From: JBCBST01 sp039819115
GTDB taxonomy: Bacteria; Bacteroidota; Rhodothermia; Balneolales; Balneolaceae
NCBI GenBank assembly: GCA_039819115.1
Contig: JBCBST010000015.1
Coordinates: forward strand, 1 to 40,758
DNA length: 40,758 bases
Direction: 5' to 3'
Shown here: one piece after another, positions 24,373 through 32,604 of the stretch
Layout: each line of letters starts with the position of its first letter
Numbering within the stretch: the first letter of the stretch is position 1
Notes under the pieces: model-generated
Told to the model about the DNA's origin: nothing
Databases searched by the model: none
Seen by the model: only the letters and a program-made list of their open reading frames with translations
Position numbers and translations under genes: made by a program

Positions 24373-25572
24373 ATGCTGACGGGAACCAATCTCACATTCA
24401 CTAAAGATTACAATCTCAGAATTGTATTTGAGACCATACGACTGGAAGGCCCTATCTCGAGAGCAGACATAGCCCGTAAGACGAATCTGACCGCACAAAC
24501 AGCATCAAACATAGCCACACGCCTACTCGAAAAAGGCTTGGTGGTAGAAGGCACCAAGCGGCAAAACGGGCGCGGGGCCCCTTCCATAACCCTGGAGGTA
24601 AACCCAGACGGCGCACATTCCATAGGGTTGGATTTTAACAGTGACCACCTTACTGGTATTTTGGTAAACCTGACGGGAGAAGTGACAGGGAAAGTCTATT
24701 ACGAGGTAAACACACCCAACCCGGAAGAATCAATCGATTTGATGGCCATCACCATTGAGGAGTTATGCCGCATGAAAAATGGCGGAATAAAAAACCTGCT
24801 GGGTGTTGGTATCGGGTTTCCTGGTCCTATGACTATAGGTGATAACGAGACCGTGACCAATGTGGTAAATCCGAAAGCGTTTCCAAACTGGAAACAGGTG
24901 CCTGTTGTTGAATTACTTAAAAAGCATATCGATGTACCGATTTTCCTCGAGAATAATGCCTCAGCAGCTGCTTTAGGTGAACGTTGGTATGGCGTCGGAC
25001 AGTCTATTCCCACTTTTCAATATGTGTTTTTTGGCGCCGGCCTGGGCGGTGGACTTATTATAAATGGTGAAATCGTAGACGGAGCTCATGCGAATACCGG
25101 AGAAATCGGGTACCTGCCTCTTGGCGAATGCGAAAGCCCCCTTTGCAACTCCGATTCACCTCATATCGGGGAACATTTCAATTTGTCCAGCTTGTATACC
25201 TGGCTGGGAGAACACGGAGTCTCTAAAGTTAAGCGGCCCCAGGATCTGGAAGCGTTGCTGGTTAATCAGGAACCCTTTTTTATGGACTGGCTCAATACAG
25301 GCGTCAAGATCTTAGCTCCTGCCATACTTGCAATTGAATACCTTATCGATCCACAAGCCATTATACTCGGAGGCAGACTCCCCCTTTCCATCCTGGGTGA
25401 AATAAGGGAAGGATTACATTCTGAAGTCAATACATTGCGCATCGTGGAAAACGCCGGCTCCCCTCAATTACTCTCTTCCACAGCCGGAATCGACGCCGTA
25501 TCGCTCGGTGCAGCCACTCTTCCTATGTTTGAACTGTTGGCCGCACAATCTGCTATTCTGAACAAGCGATAA
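24373..25572 (+). CDS. ROK-family transcriptional regulator (NagC/XylR type)
   Basis: 399 residues. A winged helix-turn-helix occupies residues 10-75 (ISRADIARKTNLTAQTASN as the recognition part), followed by a ROK sugar-binding domain (LLGVGIGFPGPM, FFGAGLGGGL, GGRLPLS). Start at 24373 is fixed by a strong ribosome binding site AAGGAG (24361-24366) six bases upstream; the frame is open another 52 codons upstream but those overlap the promoter region. Kinase features are lost: the catalytic Asp of the END motif is Asn195 (ENNAS), the ExGH His is Tyr247 (GEIGY), and the zinc CxCGxxGC cluster is reduced to GECESPLCNSD. So it should sense a sugar but not phosphorylate it. Divergent position suggests control of the mannan genes. 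Confidence 0.93.
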   Translation: MLTGTNLTFTKDYNLRIVFETIRLEGPISRADIARKTNLTAQTASNIATRLLEKGLVVEGTKRQNGRGAPSITLEVNPDGAHSIGLDFNSDHLTGILVNLTGEVTGKVYYEVNTPNPEESIDLMAITIEELCRMKNGGIKNLLGVGIGFPGPMTIGDNETVTNVVNPKAFPNWKQVPVVELLKKHIDVPIFLENNASAAALGERWYGVGQSIPTFQYVFFGAGLGGGLIINGEIVDGAHANTGEIGYLPLGECESPLCNSDSPHIGEHFNLSSLYTWLGEHGVSKVKRPQDLEALLVNQEPFFMDWLNTGVKILAPAILAIEYLIDPQAIILGGRLPLSILGEIREGLHSEVNTLRIVENAGSPQLLSSTAGIDAVSLGAATLPMFELLAAQSAILNKR

Positions 25573-25637
25573 CCTTCAATTACAAAACGGGTTAGAGCTA
25601 CACTTTCTAATGTTGGAGAGGTAGAATTAACTTCATT

Positions 25638-25659
25638 TTGACAATCAAATTGATTAAAT
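25638..25659 (+). promoter_or_regulatory. Promoter with embedded candidate ROK operator upstream of the third GH26 gene
   Basis: A perfect -35 hexamer TTGACA (25638-25643) overlaps by one base the 17-base element AATCAAATTGATTAAAT (25643-25659), identical to the one at the receptor gene. The -10 is unclear; AT-rich sequence TAATTAG follows at about 25659-25665, and a TTTTG (25636-25640) with TAATTAGTG about 19 bases on is a rough Bacteroidetes-type alternative. The palindrome AATCAA-A-TTGATT fills the spacer, a typical repressor position. Confidence 0.6.
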
Positions 25660-25688
25660 AATTAGTGCCTTAAACAATTAACACAATC

Positions 25689-27341
25689 ATGAAATCCATA
25701 TTTCTTATAAGTGCACTAGTCGTGTTAGCCGGGTGTAACACCCCAACACAAACGGAACAGCCAATAGCTGAAGAACAAACACATCCTGGTCAGGAAGTAA
25801 AAGGGAAAACGGTGAACATTATATATAGTTTTGAATCTGGCACCCAATCCTGGGTGGAAGATAATGCAACAGGTGGCCCGTGGTCGGTAACCGAATGGGC
25901 ATCTTCAGGCACACGATCTCTTAAAGCCGACATGAACCTCTCTGGTGGGAGCGTTTTTCTACGATTAACCGATAATCTTGATTTCTCGTCCAGCACTGAT
26001 TTCGTTGCCACCGTACGTCATGCAAGTTGGGGAAATCATGGTAGTGGTACTCAGGCCAAGCTGTACGTTAAAACCGGAAGCTCCTGGGCCTGGTTTGATG
26101 GTGGAAGCACTTCCATATCCGCATCTACCTCTGGTACCATCCTGAGGATGGATCTATCCGTTGTTTCCAATACGAACCAGATACGGGAGATTGGCGTGGA
26201 GTTTATACCCGCAGGTAACGCCTCCGGGTCTACCGCAATTTACGTGGATGAAGTTGCTCTTGAATCAGGTTCAGGTGGGGGCTCCCCTTCCGTATTCACG
26301 CCGGTTACTCCCAATTACAATAGTACCACCTACGATGTATTGAACATTCTTGGAAACCTTCCGATTAAAAATGCAGACCGGACCGTAAGCGGGCAATTTC
26401 TCGGATATAGTGGCTTTGGGTTCAATACCTCCCTTCTTACTACCATTTTCTCGGCCACCGGGCAGTACCCTGGTTTAGCAGGTGCAGATTTAGCCAACGG
26501 TGGTGATGGAAATCGCACATTTTTTGAAGTATTTAACGCGTCGGCCAATGCCAGCCTCGAAGCACATTGGGATAACGGCGGGCTTGTGACTATTAACCAC
26601 CATTTCCCAAACCCTTTGAGAACCAATGGTATGGCTGGTATGGGTGCAGTGGGGAGAGAAACAACCGCCAATATCAATAATATGCTTTATGGTCCTGATC
26701 TGAATAACCCGGATAAAGACCGGTGGTATGGAGCACTCTGGGAAATTTATCTGGGCTTGCTGGATATGAAGAATCGTGGAGTTACCATCATCTACCGTCC
26801 TCTGCACGAAATGAATGGCGATTGGTTTTGGTATGGTGGATTGGGCACTTCTTCCCGTCCAAATAGCAGTACAGATGATTACAAAAACATGTGGAACAGT
26901 ATATTTGACTACATGACCACCAGCAAAGGAGCCGGATATCCCGCACTGGACAATCTTATCTGGGTATATAGTCCTGATTATAGTCGGTCTGGAGTAACCA
27001 ATTATGTTGTTCAGGATAAAACGGATATTGTGGCACTGGATGCCTACCTGGACAACCCCGGAACAAACAGCACCCTGTACAACCGCTACCAGGAGATGCT
27101 TACGCTAAACAAACCTTTCGCCTTTGGCGAGATTGGCCCTAATAACCAGCGAACCGACGGACAGTTTGATTACAACGACTGGCTGGAAGCCATACGGAGT
27201 CGTTTTGGCGAAACTATTTACTTTCTCGCATGGAATGATTTTGGTGCTGTCAAAATAGCCCCGACTTCAAACCTGAACGCATCCGACCTGTACAATAAAT
27301 ATGACTGGATGCTGAACCGCGGAGAAGAACCTCTTCGTTAA
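25689..27341 (+). CDS. GH26 beta-mannanase lipoprotein with N-terminal CBM-like domain (copy 3)
   Basis: 550 residues, lipobox VLAGC (Cys16). Residues about 42-192 form a beta-sandwich resembling carbohydrate-binding modules fused to mannanases (IIYSFESGTQSWVED at the start, YVDEVALESG at the end); the exact CBM family is not assigned. A Ser/Gly linker leads to the GH26 barrel, with acid/base Glu374 in IIYRPLHEMNGDWFWYGG and nucleophile Glu481 in FAFGEIGPN. It belongs to a different GH26 branch from copies 1 and 2 (RPLHEMNG rather than RPYHEHNG, GEIG rather than TETG) and is closer in style to classical bacterial endo-mannanases. It is the only enzyme of the locus on the plus strand and has its own operator-bearing promoter. 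Confidence 0.94.
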   Translation: MKSIFLISALVVLAGCNTPTQTEQPIAEEQTHPGQEVKGKTVNIIYSFESGTQSWVEDNATGGPWSVTEWASSGTRSLKADMNLSGGSVFLRLTDNLDFSSSTDFVATVRHASWGNHGSGTQAKLYVKTGSSWAWFDGGSTSISASTSGTILRMDLSVVSNTNQIREIGVEFIPAGNASGSTAIYVDEVALESGSGGGSPSVFTPVTPNYNSTTYDVLNILGNLPIKNADRTVSGQFLGYSGFGFNTSLLTTIFSATGQYPGLAGADLANGGDGNRTFFEVFNASANASLEAHWDNGGLVTINHHFPNPLRTNGMAGMGAVGRETTANINNMLYGPDLNNPDKDRWYGALWEIYLGLLDMKNRGVTIIYRPLHEMNGDWFWYGGLGTSSRPNSSTDDYKNMWNSIFDYMTTSKGAGYPALDNLIWVYSPDYSRSGVTNYVVQDKTDIVALDAYLDNPGTNSTLYNRYQEMLTLNKPFAFGEIGPNNQRTDGQFDYNDWLEAIRSRFGETIYFLAWNDFGAVKIAPTSNLNASDLYNKYDWMLNRGEEPLR

Positions 27342-27380
27342 GGTCTTCATTCGTCAAGGCATTAAGCTTCACCCTGTAAA

Positions 27381-27406
27381 GCCAGGTATCGTAAGCGGTA
27401 CCTGGC
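27381..27406. terminator. Hairpin between convergent genes, possible terminator
   Basis: Arms GCCAGGTA (27381-27388) and TACCTGGC (27399-27406) form a perfect 8-bp stem with a 10-base loop about 40 bases after the GH26 stop. No good T run follows on the plus strand (CTTCAGG); on the minus strand TTTACA follows. A bidirectional or RNA-stabilising hairpin is the most that can be said. Confidence 0.45.
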
Positions 27407-27464
27407 CTTCAGGTAACATCGTTATGTAAAAGGTGGTCATTCGATAAACGGTGACCGAAAAGGA

Positions 27465-28244
27465 TCAAAAAAAGGAGTCGGGATCTTTACCGGCAAGCTG
27501 AGCCGTAAACTTGCCCAATATTGTATATACTTCCTGTATCCCATCATTATTCTCCAGTAACTGCAGATGCTTTTCTACAGTCTTGAAATCCCCACGGGCA
27601 ATGGGACCTGTCAGGGCGTCTGGAAGGGGTTGGTTTTTCATGTTTTGCAGAGTCGCTTCCATCAGGGGTAGTAACGCCGGTATGCTTTCCTCCTCGGATA
27701 TGCCCCCCTTTTCCGCAACGAGTGAAGCAACATATACCAATGCCACCATGTAATTAGAGGCGGTTACCGCTGCAGCATGTAATAAAGGCTTGGCTCCCGG
27801 TTGTACTGCAAAGGTTTGGGCATTCAATTGAGCAGCCAGCACACTCAACTGATGGAGAGCGTCTGAATTACCTTCCACATCAAACCAAATCCCCTCAAAT
27901 GATACCGTCTGATCTGTAACGGCCATTATAGGATGAAAAGACGCAACCTGCGCCCCAAGTGATTTCAACGGAGCTAACACCCCGGATGTGTGTACCCCCG
28001 AACAGTGGGCTACGGTTTTAAAACTCAGATCGATCGCATGCCTGCTTAACTCATCAATGACGTCATTAAGTGTATCATCGCGTACGGTAAGAAGCACAAC
28101 ATCACCCAGACGGCTGGTTTCCGTGACCGGATCAGATTTCGTAAAGACCGATTCTACGTTTACTTCAGCCGTTTTAAACGCGTTACAGAGAGCACGCCCA
28201 ACATTGCCTAGACCAATAATACTGACCGAAGGCACGTTTCCCAT
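27465..28244 (-). CDS. Rossmann-fold DUF2520 protein (F420-dependent NADP reductase-like)
   Basis: 259 residues. N-terminal NAD(P)-binding fold with SIIGLGNVGRAL (residues 8-19) followed by VVLLTVRDDTL and KTVAHCSGVHTSGVLAPLK; the C-terminal half is the all-helical DUF2520 domain (KPLLHAAAVTASNYMVALVY, GPIARGD). These proteins resemble pyrroline-5-carboxylate reductase and ketopantoate reductase folds, but their substrate is unknown. The ATG overlaps the TGA of the upstream MEMO-like gene by one base (TGATG), so the two are translationally coupled. Confidence 0.88.
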   Translation of the reverse strand: MGNVPSVSIIGLGNVGRALCNAFKTAEVNVESVFTKSDPVTETSRLGDVVLLTVRDDTLNDVIDELSRHAIDLSFKTVAHCSGVHTSGVLAPLKSLGAQVASFHPIMAVTDQTVSFEGIWFDVEGNSDALHQLSVLAAQLNAQTFAVQPGAKPLLHAAAVTASNYMVALVYVASLVAEKGGISEEESIPALLPLMEATLQNMKNQPLPDALTGPIARGDFKTVEKHLQLLENNDGIQEVYTILGKFTAQLAGKDPDSFF

Positions 28245-28996
28245 CAGGCCTCCTGGGGCAAAGGAAGCTTTGCAAAACCACAGATTTGAGTAGCATCTTC
28301 GATACCATTCAGCAACTCAATTTCAAGATTCCACGATTTAGCCACTAACACACCGGTCATAAATGCACGGGCTCCTTTAAGCTGCTTATCACTCGAATTT
28401 AAATAATGCATCAAACCGGATTCGTTATTGTTTTCGATAAGTGCGCGTAACCGTTCCAGTTCTTCGTGATTGGTTTTAGGTATATCGCAGCAGAAAATAA
28501 TAAGGGCATCCCGTCCTAACAAAAGTTCATCCAAAACATAGGCCAACTCCCGTACAATAGCCGGGTCGTAATCTCCAATCTGAAGGCTAACTGCATCAAA
28601 CTGGGTGAGCGTATTTTGCAGCATAGCCAGCTGATGAAATAAACTCATGGTTGTACTGTACCCTTCATCATCAATGAAGAAATCATCTTCTTCATCACAA
28701 AACTCATTCCGGAGCACATCATTTACTGGGACCTCCCCGAAAGATGTGGTAAATGATCGGTTGGAAGGCATTGCCAGTTTCTTATCGAGTTCACCGGTGT
28801 ACGATTCGATAATGACAACCGAGTTATAGTCATGCCCGTCAATACTTTTATAGGCATTGGCCGTTTCTTTGATGTTCTCACTGGTGATATGATTCGGAAC
28901 AAATAACATCCGGATTTGCTCACTGTTAACCCGTGCTGAAGAGGCCTTAGCAATCCACTGACGTATTTCTTCCCCTCTTAAATCTGTTACGTTCAT
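28244..28996 (-). CDS. MEMO-like protein (AmmeMemoRadiSam protein B family) without metal ligands
   Basis: 250 residues. The order of blocks follows the MEMO/AmmeMemoRadiSam B family: MLFVPNH (family: IVPHAGY), VVIIESY (family: ILGPSH), AMPSNRSFTTSFGEVPVN (family: ALP...ETPLGEVPVD), the FFIDDEGYSTTMSLFHQL helix, LQIGDYDPAIVRELAYVL and ALIIFCCDIPKTN (family: VSSDLSHY). The His residues that bind iron or copper are replaced (Asn or shifted in PNH; Tyr in ESY), and the late Cys of the family is not at the expected ACG site. It is therefore likely a non-catalytic relative. The match is from memory of the family pattern and needs a profile search. It is the first gene of a two-gene unit with DUF2520. 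Confidence 0.65.
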   Translation of the reverse strand: MNVTDLRGEEIRQWIAKASSARVNSEQIRMLFVPNHITSENIKETANAYKSIDGHDYNSVVIIESYTGELDKKLAMPSNRSFTTSFGEVPVNDVLRNEFCDEEDDFFIDDEGYSTTMSLFHQLAMLQNTLTQFDAVSLQIGDYDPAIVRELAYVLDELLLGRDALIIFCCDIPKTNHEELERLRALIENNNESGLMHYLNSSDKQLKGARAFMTGVLVAKSWNLEIELLNGIEDATQICGFAKLPLPQEA

Positions 28997-29074
28997 TGTG
29001 CTGATCGATTAGATGATATATAGACATAAAAAAACCCGGAGAAAGCATTCCCTACAAGGATTGTTCACCAGGTG

Positions 29075-29755
29075 TCAAGAAATAACCAAATTGGGTCGTT
29101 TGCTATTGTGTGCAAAAGAAATTTGATGATTTACAAGGGTGAAGCTACATAAACTCAGGGAAACTTCCTCGTTAATTTCTGCTAAAAAAGCGCTTTTCTG
29201 AGCTTCTTTAAGCGTTACACTTGCCAACCCGGCACCTAGTCCAAGTCCAACGGCTTTTACAGCGGCCTCCTTCAGCGTCCACAAGGTTAATGGTGGCACT
29301 CGTTCTGTAAGAGGTAGCTCTGAGGGGTTTAAGACTCGTTTCAGTACCGCGGTACTCACCATTCTCTTATCGGACTCTACATCTAAACCTATAACAGGGT
29401 GCTTTGAAAGTGCACAAAAAACAAGGGTTGAACTATGAGAAAAGCTTACCCCCCATTCTGTCCCCTGAATAAAAAGATGAGGTTTACCCAGATCATTTTT
29501 TTCCCACGTTCGGTCATTTAAGCCGGTAACCTGCAGATGTTCCAACATCTCATGAAGAAGCACTCTCCCAGCTGCAAATTCTTGTTTACGTTTTTCTACA
29601 GAAAGCGCCTTCCACTCTTCTTTTTCCTGACGGGTGAGCACTTGTGCATCCGGCTGATCAATTGTTGCATAGGTCAGCCAGGTATCGGATGGCCAGAAAT
29701 CGTAATCAGGGGGTGTAATAAACTTCAAAAGCGGTTTTGTGGAATGAAAACTCAC
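29075..29755 (-). CDS. 4'-phosphopantetheinyl transferase (Sfp type)
   Basis: Transfers the phosphopantetheine arm of CoA to acyl or peptidyl carrier proteins. 226 residues in two similar halves, as in Sfp/Gsp enzymes. Motifs: GVSFSHSS (His for CoA phosphate), VIGLDVES with Asp125 and Glu127 as magnesium ligands, and WTLKEAAVKAVG (159-170) with Glu163 and Lys167. Start is GTG; the gene is divergent from lysS with 65 bases between them. No carrier protein or synthase gene is in this window, so it probably serves a general or distant pathway. Confidence 0.92.
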   Translation of the reverse strand: MSFHSTKPLLKFITPPDYDFWPSDTWLTYATIDQPDAQVLTRQEKEEWKALSVEKRKQEFAAGRVLLHEMLEHLQVTGLNDRTWEKNDLGKPHLFIQGTEWGVSFSHSSTLVFCALSKHPVIGLDVESDKRMVSTAVLKRVLNPSELPLTERVPPLTLWTLKEAAVKAVGLGLGAGLASVTLKEAQKSAFLAEINEEVSLSLCSFTLVNHQISFAHNSKRPNLVIS

Positions 29756-29776
29756 ACAATGTTCTTTACAATTCGG

Positions 29777-29784
29777 TATTTTTG
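29777..29784 (+). promoter_or_regulatory. Possible -7 box of the lysS promoter
   Basis: TATTTTTG fits the Bacteroidetes TAnnTTTG consensus 36 bases upstream of the lysS ATG. No clear TTTG -33 element is found at the right distance, so support is weak. Confidence 0.3.
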
Positions 29785-29820
29785 CAAGCTTTCATTTTGT
29801 AATTCAATGGTATTCCATCT

Positions 29821-31350
29821 ATGTCTCAACCTGAGCTCTCTTTATCGGAACAGGAAGCGATTCGCCGCGAAAAACTGGATCAACTCCGTGAGCTGAATAT
29901 TAACCCCTACCGTTACTCGTTTAGCGTATCACACACCAGTAAAGCCGTACTTGACGATACCTCTCTGGTACGTGATGAGGAAACCAATCCCGATACTCCG
30001 GTAGTTTCTCTTGCCGGCCGCATCATGACCCGCCGTATTATGGGGAAGGCTGCTTTTTTTAACCTGCAGGATGCTGAAGGTTCCATACAGGTCTATATTC
30101 GCAGAGACGACATTGGAGTTGAGCTCTATAACACGGTATTTAAGAAGCTGGTCGATATCGGGGATATTGTCGGCATCAAGGGCTTTGTGTTCAAAACCAG
30201 AACGGGTGAGACCACCGTACACGCCGAGGAATTCGAGTTTTTAACCAAGACCATCCGTCCGATCCCTACGCCTAAAGAAATTGAAAATGAACAGGGCGAA
30301 AAGGTCGTGTATGATGCTTTCTCTGACAAAGAACTGCGATACCGACAACGCTATGTGGATCTTATTGTGAACCCGGAGGTACGCGATACGTTCAGAAAAC
30401 GCACCCAGCTCGTTCAGGTGATGCGCGACTTTATGAATAAGGAAGGCTACCTGGAGGTGGAAACCCCCATCCTCCAGCCGATTTATGGCGGAGCATCGGC
30501 CCGTCCGTTTGTGACCCATCACAATACACTTGATATGGATTTATACCTCCGTATCGCAAACGAGCTGTACTTAAAACGCCTGATTGTTGGTGGGTTTGAC
30601 GGGGTGTACGAGTTTTCCAAAGATTTTCGGAATGAGGGGCTTTCCCGGTTTCATAATCCGGAGTTCACCCAAGTTGAGCTCTATGTAGCTTACAAGGATT
30701 ATAACTGGATGATGGACTTTACGGAGGCCATGATTGAACAGGTGGCACTTACCCTTCACGGAACGACAACAGTCAAGGTTGGAGAGCACGAAATTGATTT
30801 CTCAAAAGGCTGGCCACGACTGCCCATGTTTGAGGCCATAAAAAAGGAAACCGGTCATAATCTGTACGGGAAAACCCTGGACGAATTACGGGGTGTCGCC
30901 AAAGAGCTGCATCTGCAGATTGACGAAAGCTTTGGCTCCGGTAAAATCATTGACGAGATATTTGGTGAATTTGTAGAGCCTAAACTCATTCAGCCTACCT
31001 TTATCACGGATTACCCGGTAGAGATGAGCCCGTTGACCAAAAAACACCGCTCAAAAGAGGGACTGGTTGAACGGTTTGAATGCATCTGCAACGGAAAAGA
31101 AATTGCGAATGCGTATTCCGAGCTCAATGACCCCATCGATCAACGTGAGCGACTGGAAGAACAGGCCAGGCTCCGGGCCGATGGCGATGATGAGGCTATG
31201 ACCATTGATGAAGACTTTCTGCGGGCCATCGAATATGGCATGCCTCCCACAGCAGGGATTGGTATTGGCATTGACCGGCTTTCTATGATTATGACCAATT
31301 CGGATTCTATCCGCGATGTGCTATTTTTCCCACAAATGAAGCCCGAGTAG
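29821..31350 (+). CDS. lysS: Lysyl-tRNA synthetase, class II
   Basis: Charges tRNA-Lys. 509 residues, the usual length. An N-terminal OB-fold anticodon-binding domain (about 60-150, VSLAGRIMTRRIMGKAAFF) precedes the class II core: motif 1 around YLEVETPILQPIYGGASARPF, motif 2 FRNEGLSRFHNPEFTQVE (about 272-290) and motif 3 GIGIGIDRLSM (about 479-489). In motif 2 the common STRHNPEF is SRFHNPEF here, a small change. The ending VLFFPQMKPE matches the family's RPE-like end. It is followed 8 bases later by the permease gene on the same strand. Confidence 0.98.
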   Translation: MSQPELSLSEQEAIRREKLDQLRELNINPYRYSFSVSHTSKAVLDDTSLVRDEETNPDTPVVSLAGRIMTRRIMGKAAFFNLQDAEGSIQVYIRRDDIGVELYNTVFKKLVDIGDIVGIKGFVFKTRTGETTVHAEEFEFLTKTIRPIPTPKEIENEQGEKVVYDAFSDKELRYRQRYVDLIVNPEVRDTFRKRTQLVQVMRDFMNKEGYLEVETPILQPIYGGASARPFVTHHNTLDMDLYLRIANELYLKRLIVGGFDGVYEFSKDFRNEGLSRFHNPEFTQVELYVAYKDYNWMMDFTEAMIEQVALTLHGTTTVKVGEHEIDFSKGWPRLPMFEAIKKETGHNLYGKTLDELRGVAKELHLQIDESFGSGKIIDEIFGEFVEPKLIQPTFITDYPVEMSPLTKKHRSKEGLVERFECICNGKEIANAYSELNDPIDQRERLEEQARLRADGDDEAMTIDEDFLRAIEYGMPPTAGIGIGIDRLSMIMTNSDSIRDVLFFPQMKPE

Positions 31351-31358
31351 CTGCTTAT

Positions 31359-32582
31359 ATGAAGTTTGAACTCTTTTTAGCCTTCCGATACTTCAAGGGA
31401 AACCGAAAAGGAGCTGGTTTCCTGTCGTTCATCAAGATTATGGCTATTACAGGAGTTGCAATCGGCTCAGCTGGGCTTCTTATCGCGCTATCGATCGTGC
31501 ATGGTTTTAAATCGACTATTAACTCGAAGATCCTCGGGTTTGCTCCACATATCAGCATTGTGGCCTTTAAAGACGCACCTCTTTACAGAGCAGACACACT
31601 CTACACCTTCCTGGATCAATATCCAGAGATTGAACATAAGCAACTGGTCGTGGAAGGACAGGTGATGATACAAACCCGCAACGACGTTTCAGGAACTATT
31701 ATTAAGGGAGTGGACCTGGAACCAAATTCATTTGGTTTTGGAGATTACCTCGTTGAAGGTGAGTACAATCTGGATAAAGGGTCCCGGGGATTTCCGGGTA
31801 TCATTCTTGGCGTAAAACTGGCCCGACAGCTTGAGGCCGGACTGGGATCTATTGTAACGGTGTATTCCACTGAGGGTAATCCATCGGCTGGCCGGTCTCC
31901 CGAAATCCAGCAATTCGAAGTAAAGGGATTGTATCAAACAGGAATCGAGCAATTTGACGATGCCTACGCCATTACCGGAAGGGCTTTTGCTCAAAAACTC
32001 TTTAAACTGGAGCCTGAACAAGCCAGTCTCATCGAAATTAAAACCCGCTCTGAAGATGTGATTGCAACCTTTACCGATCAGTTAAACGAGGACCTTCCCT
32101 TTCAGTATGCCGAATCCATTTTTGTACGATATGCAAATATCTACAGCTGGCTTAAACTCCAGGAAAGCCTGATCCCATTGGTTATCTCTATTATGATTGT
32201 GGTAGCAGCGTTTAACCTGATCGGAGCCGTACTCATGATGGTACTCGAACGTGCAAAAGATGTGGGTATACTAAAAACAATGGGCAGTAAGTCGAGTATG
32301 GTGCGTCGTATCTTTTTGATGGAAGGATTACTGGTTGCCGTTGCCGGTCTTGCATTCGGCATAGGCATTTCTCTACTCTTTACCTGGTTGCAGTCTGAAT
32401 ACCAGCTTATTCCGTTATCCGAAGAAAATTACTACATGAGCTATGCACCGGTAGAACCTCACGCATTCGATTTCATAGTAACGGCGTTGGTTACGCTGCT
32501 CCTGTGTGCTCTTGCTTCCTGGCTGCCTGCTCGTATTGCGGCTAAGACCAATCCTCTGAAGGTAATTGCGTTTGGCAGGTAG
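31359..32582 (+). CDS. FtsX/LolC-LolE-family ABC transporter permease
   Basis: 407 residues with four predicted membrane helices: one near residues 27-50, then three in the C-terminal third (about 270-300, 320-345, 370-395). The large periplasmic domain between helix 1 and helix 2 and the N-terminal FLAFRYFKGNRKGAGFLSFI are typical of LolC/LolE, which extract lipoproteins from the inner membrane for transport to the outer membrane. The conserved cytoplasmic loop ERAKDVGILKTMGSKSSMVRRIF couples to the ATPase LolD, which is not in this window. Many enzymes here are lipoproteins, but this gene is general rather than locus-specific. Confidence 0.9.
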   Translation: MKFELFLAFRYFKGNRKGAGFLSFIKIMAITGVAIGSAGLLIALSIVHGFKSTINSKILGFAPHISIVAFKDAPLYRADTLYTFLDQYPEIEHKQLVVEGQVMIQTRNDVSGTIIKGVDLEPNSFGFGDYLVEGEYNLDKGSRGFPGIILGVKLARQLEAGLGSIVTVYSTEGNPSAGRSPEIQQFEVKGLYQTGIEQFDDAYAITGRAFAQKLFKLEPEQASLIEIKTRSEDVIATFTDQLNEDLPFQYAESIFVRYANIYSWLKLQESLIPLVISIMIVVAAFNLIGAVLMMVLERAKDVGILKTMGSKSSMVRRIFLMEGLLVAVAGLAFGIGISLLFTWLQSEYQLIPLSEENYYMSYAPVEPHAFDFIVTALVTLLLCALASWLPARIAAKTNPLKVIAFGR

Positions 32583-32604
32583 TCTCCCCGAAACAGGACT
32601 ACCT
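32577..32604 (+). terminator. Hairpin holding both stop codons of convergent genes
   Basis: Arms AGGTAGTC (32577-32584) and GACTACCT (32597-32604) form a perfect 8-bp stem with a 12-base loop. The TAG of the permease lies in the left arm and the TAG of rho (read on the other strand) starts in the right arm. ATTTATTC follows on the plus strand, a modest U tract. It probably ends the lysS-permease transcript. Confidence 0.6.

Noticed and set aside
28997..29074. Run of seven T on the minus strand after the phosphopantetheinyl transferase gene
   Set aside because: No stable stem precedes it, so it was not listed as a terminator.
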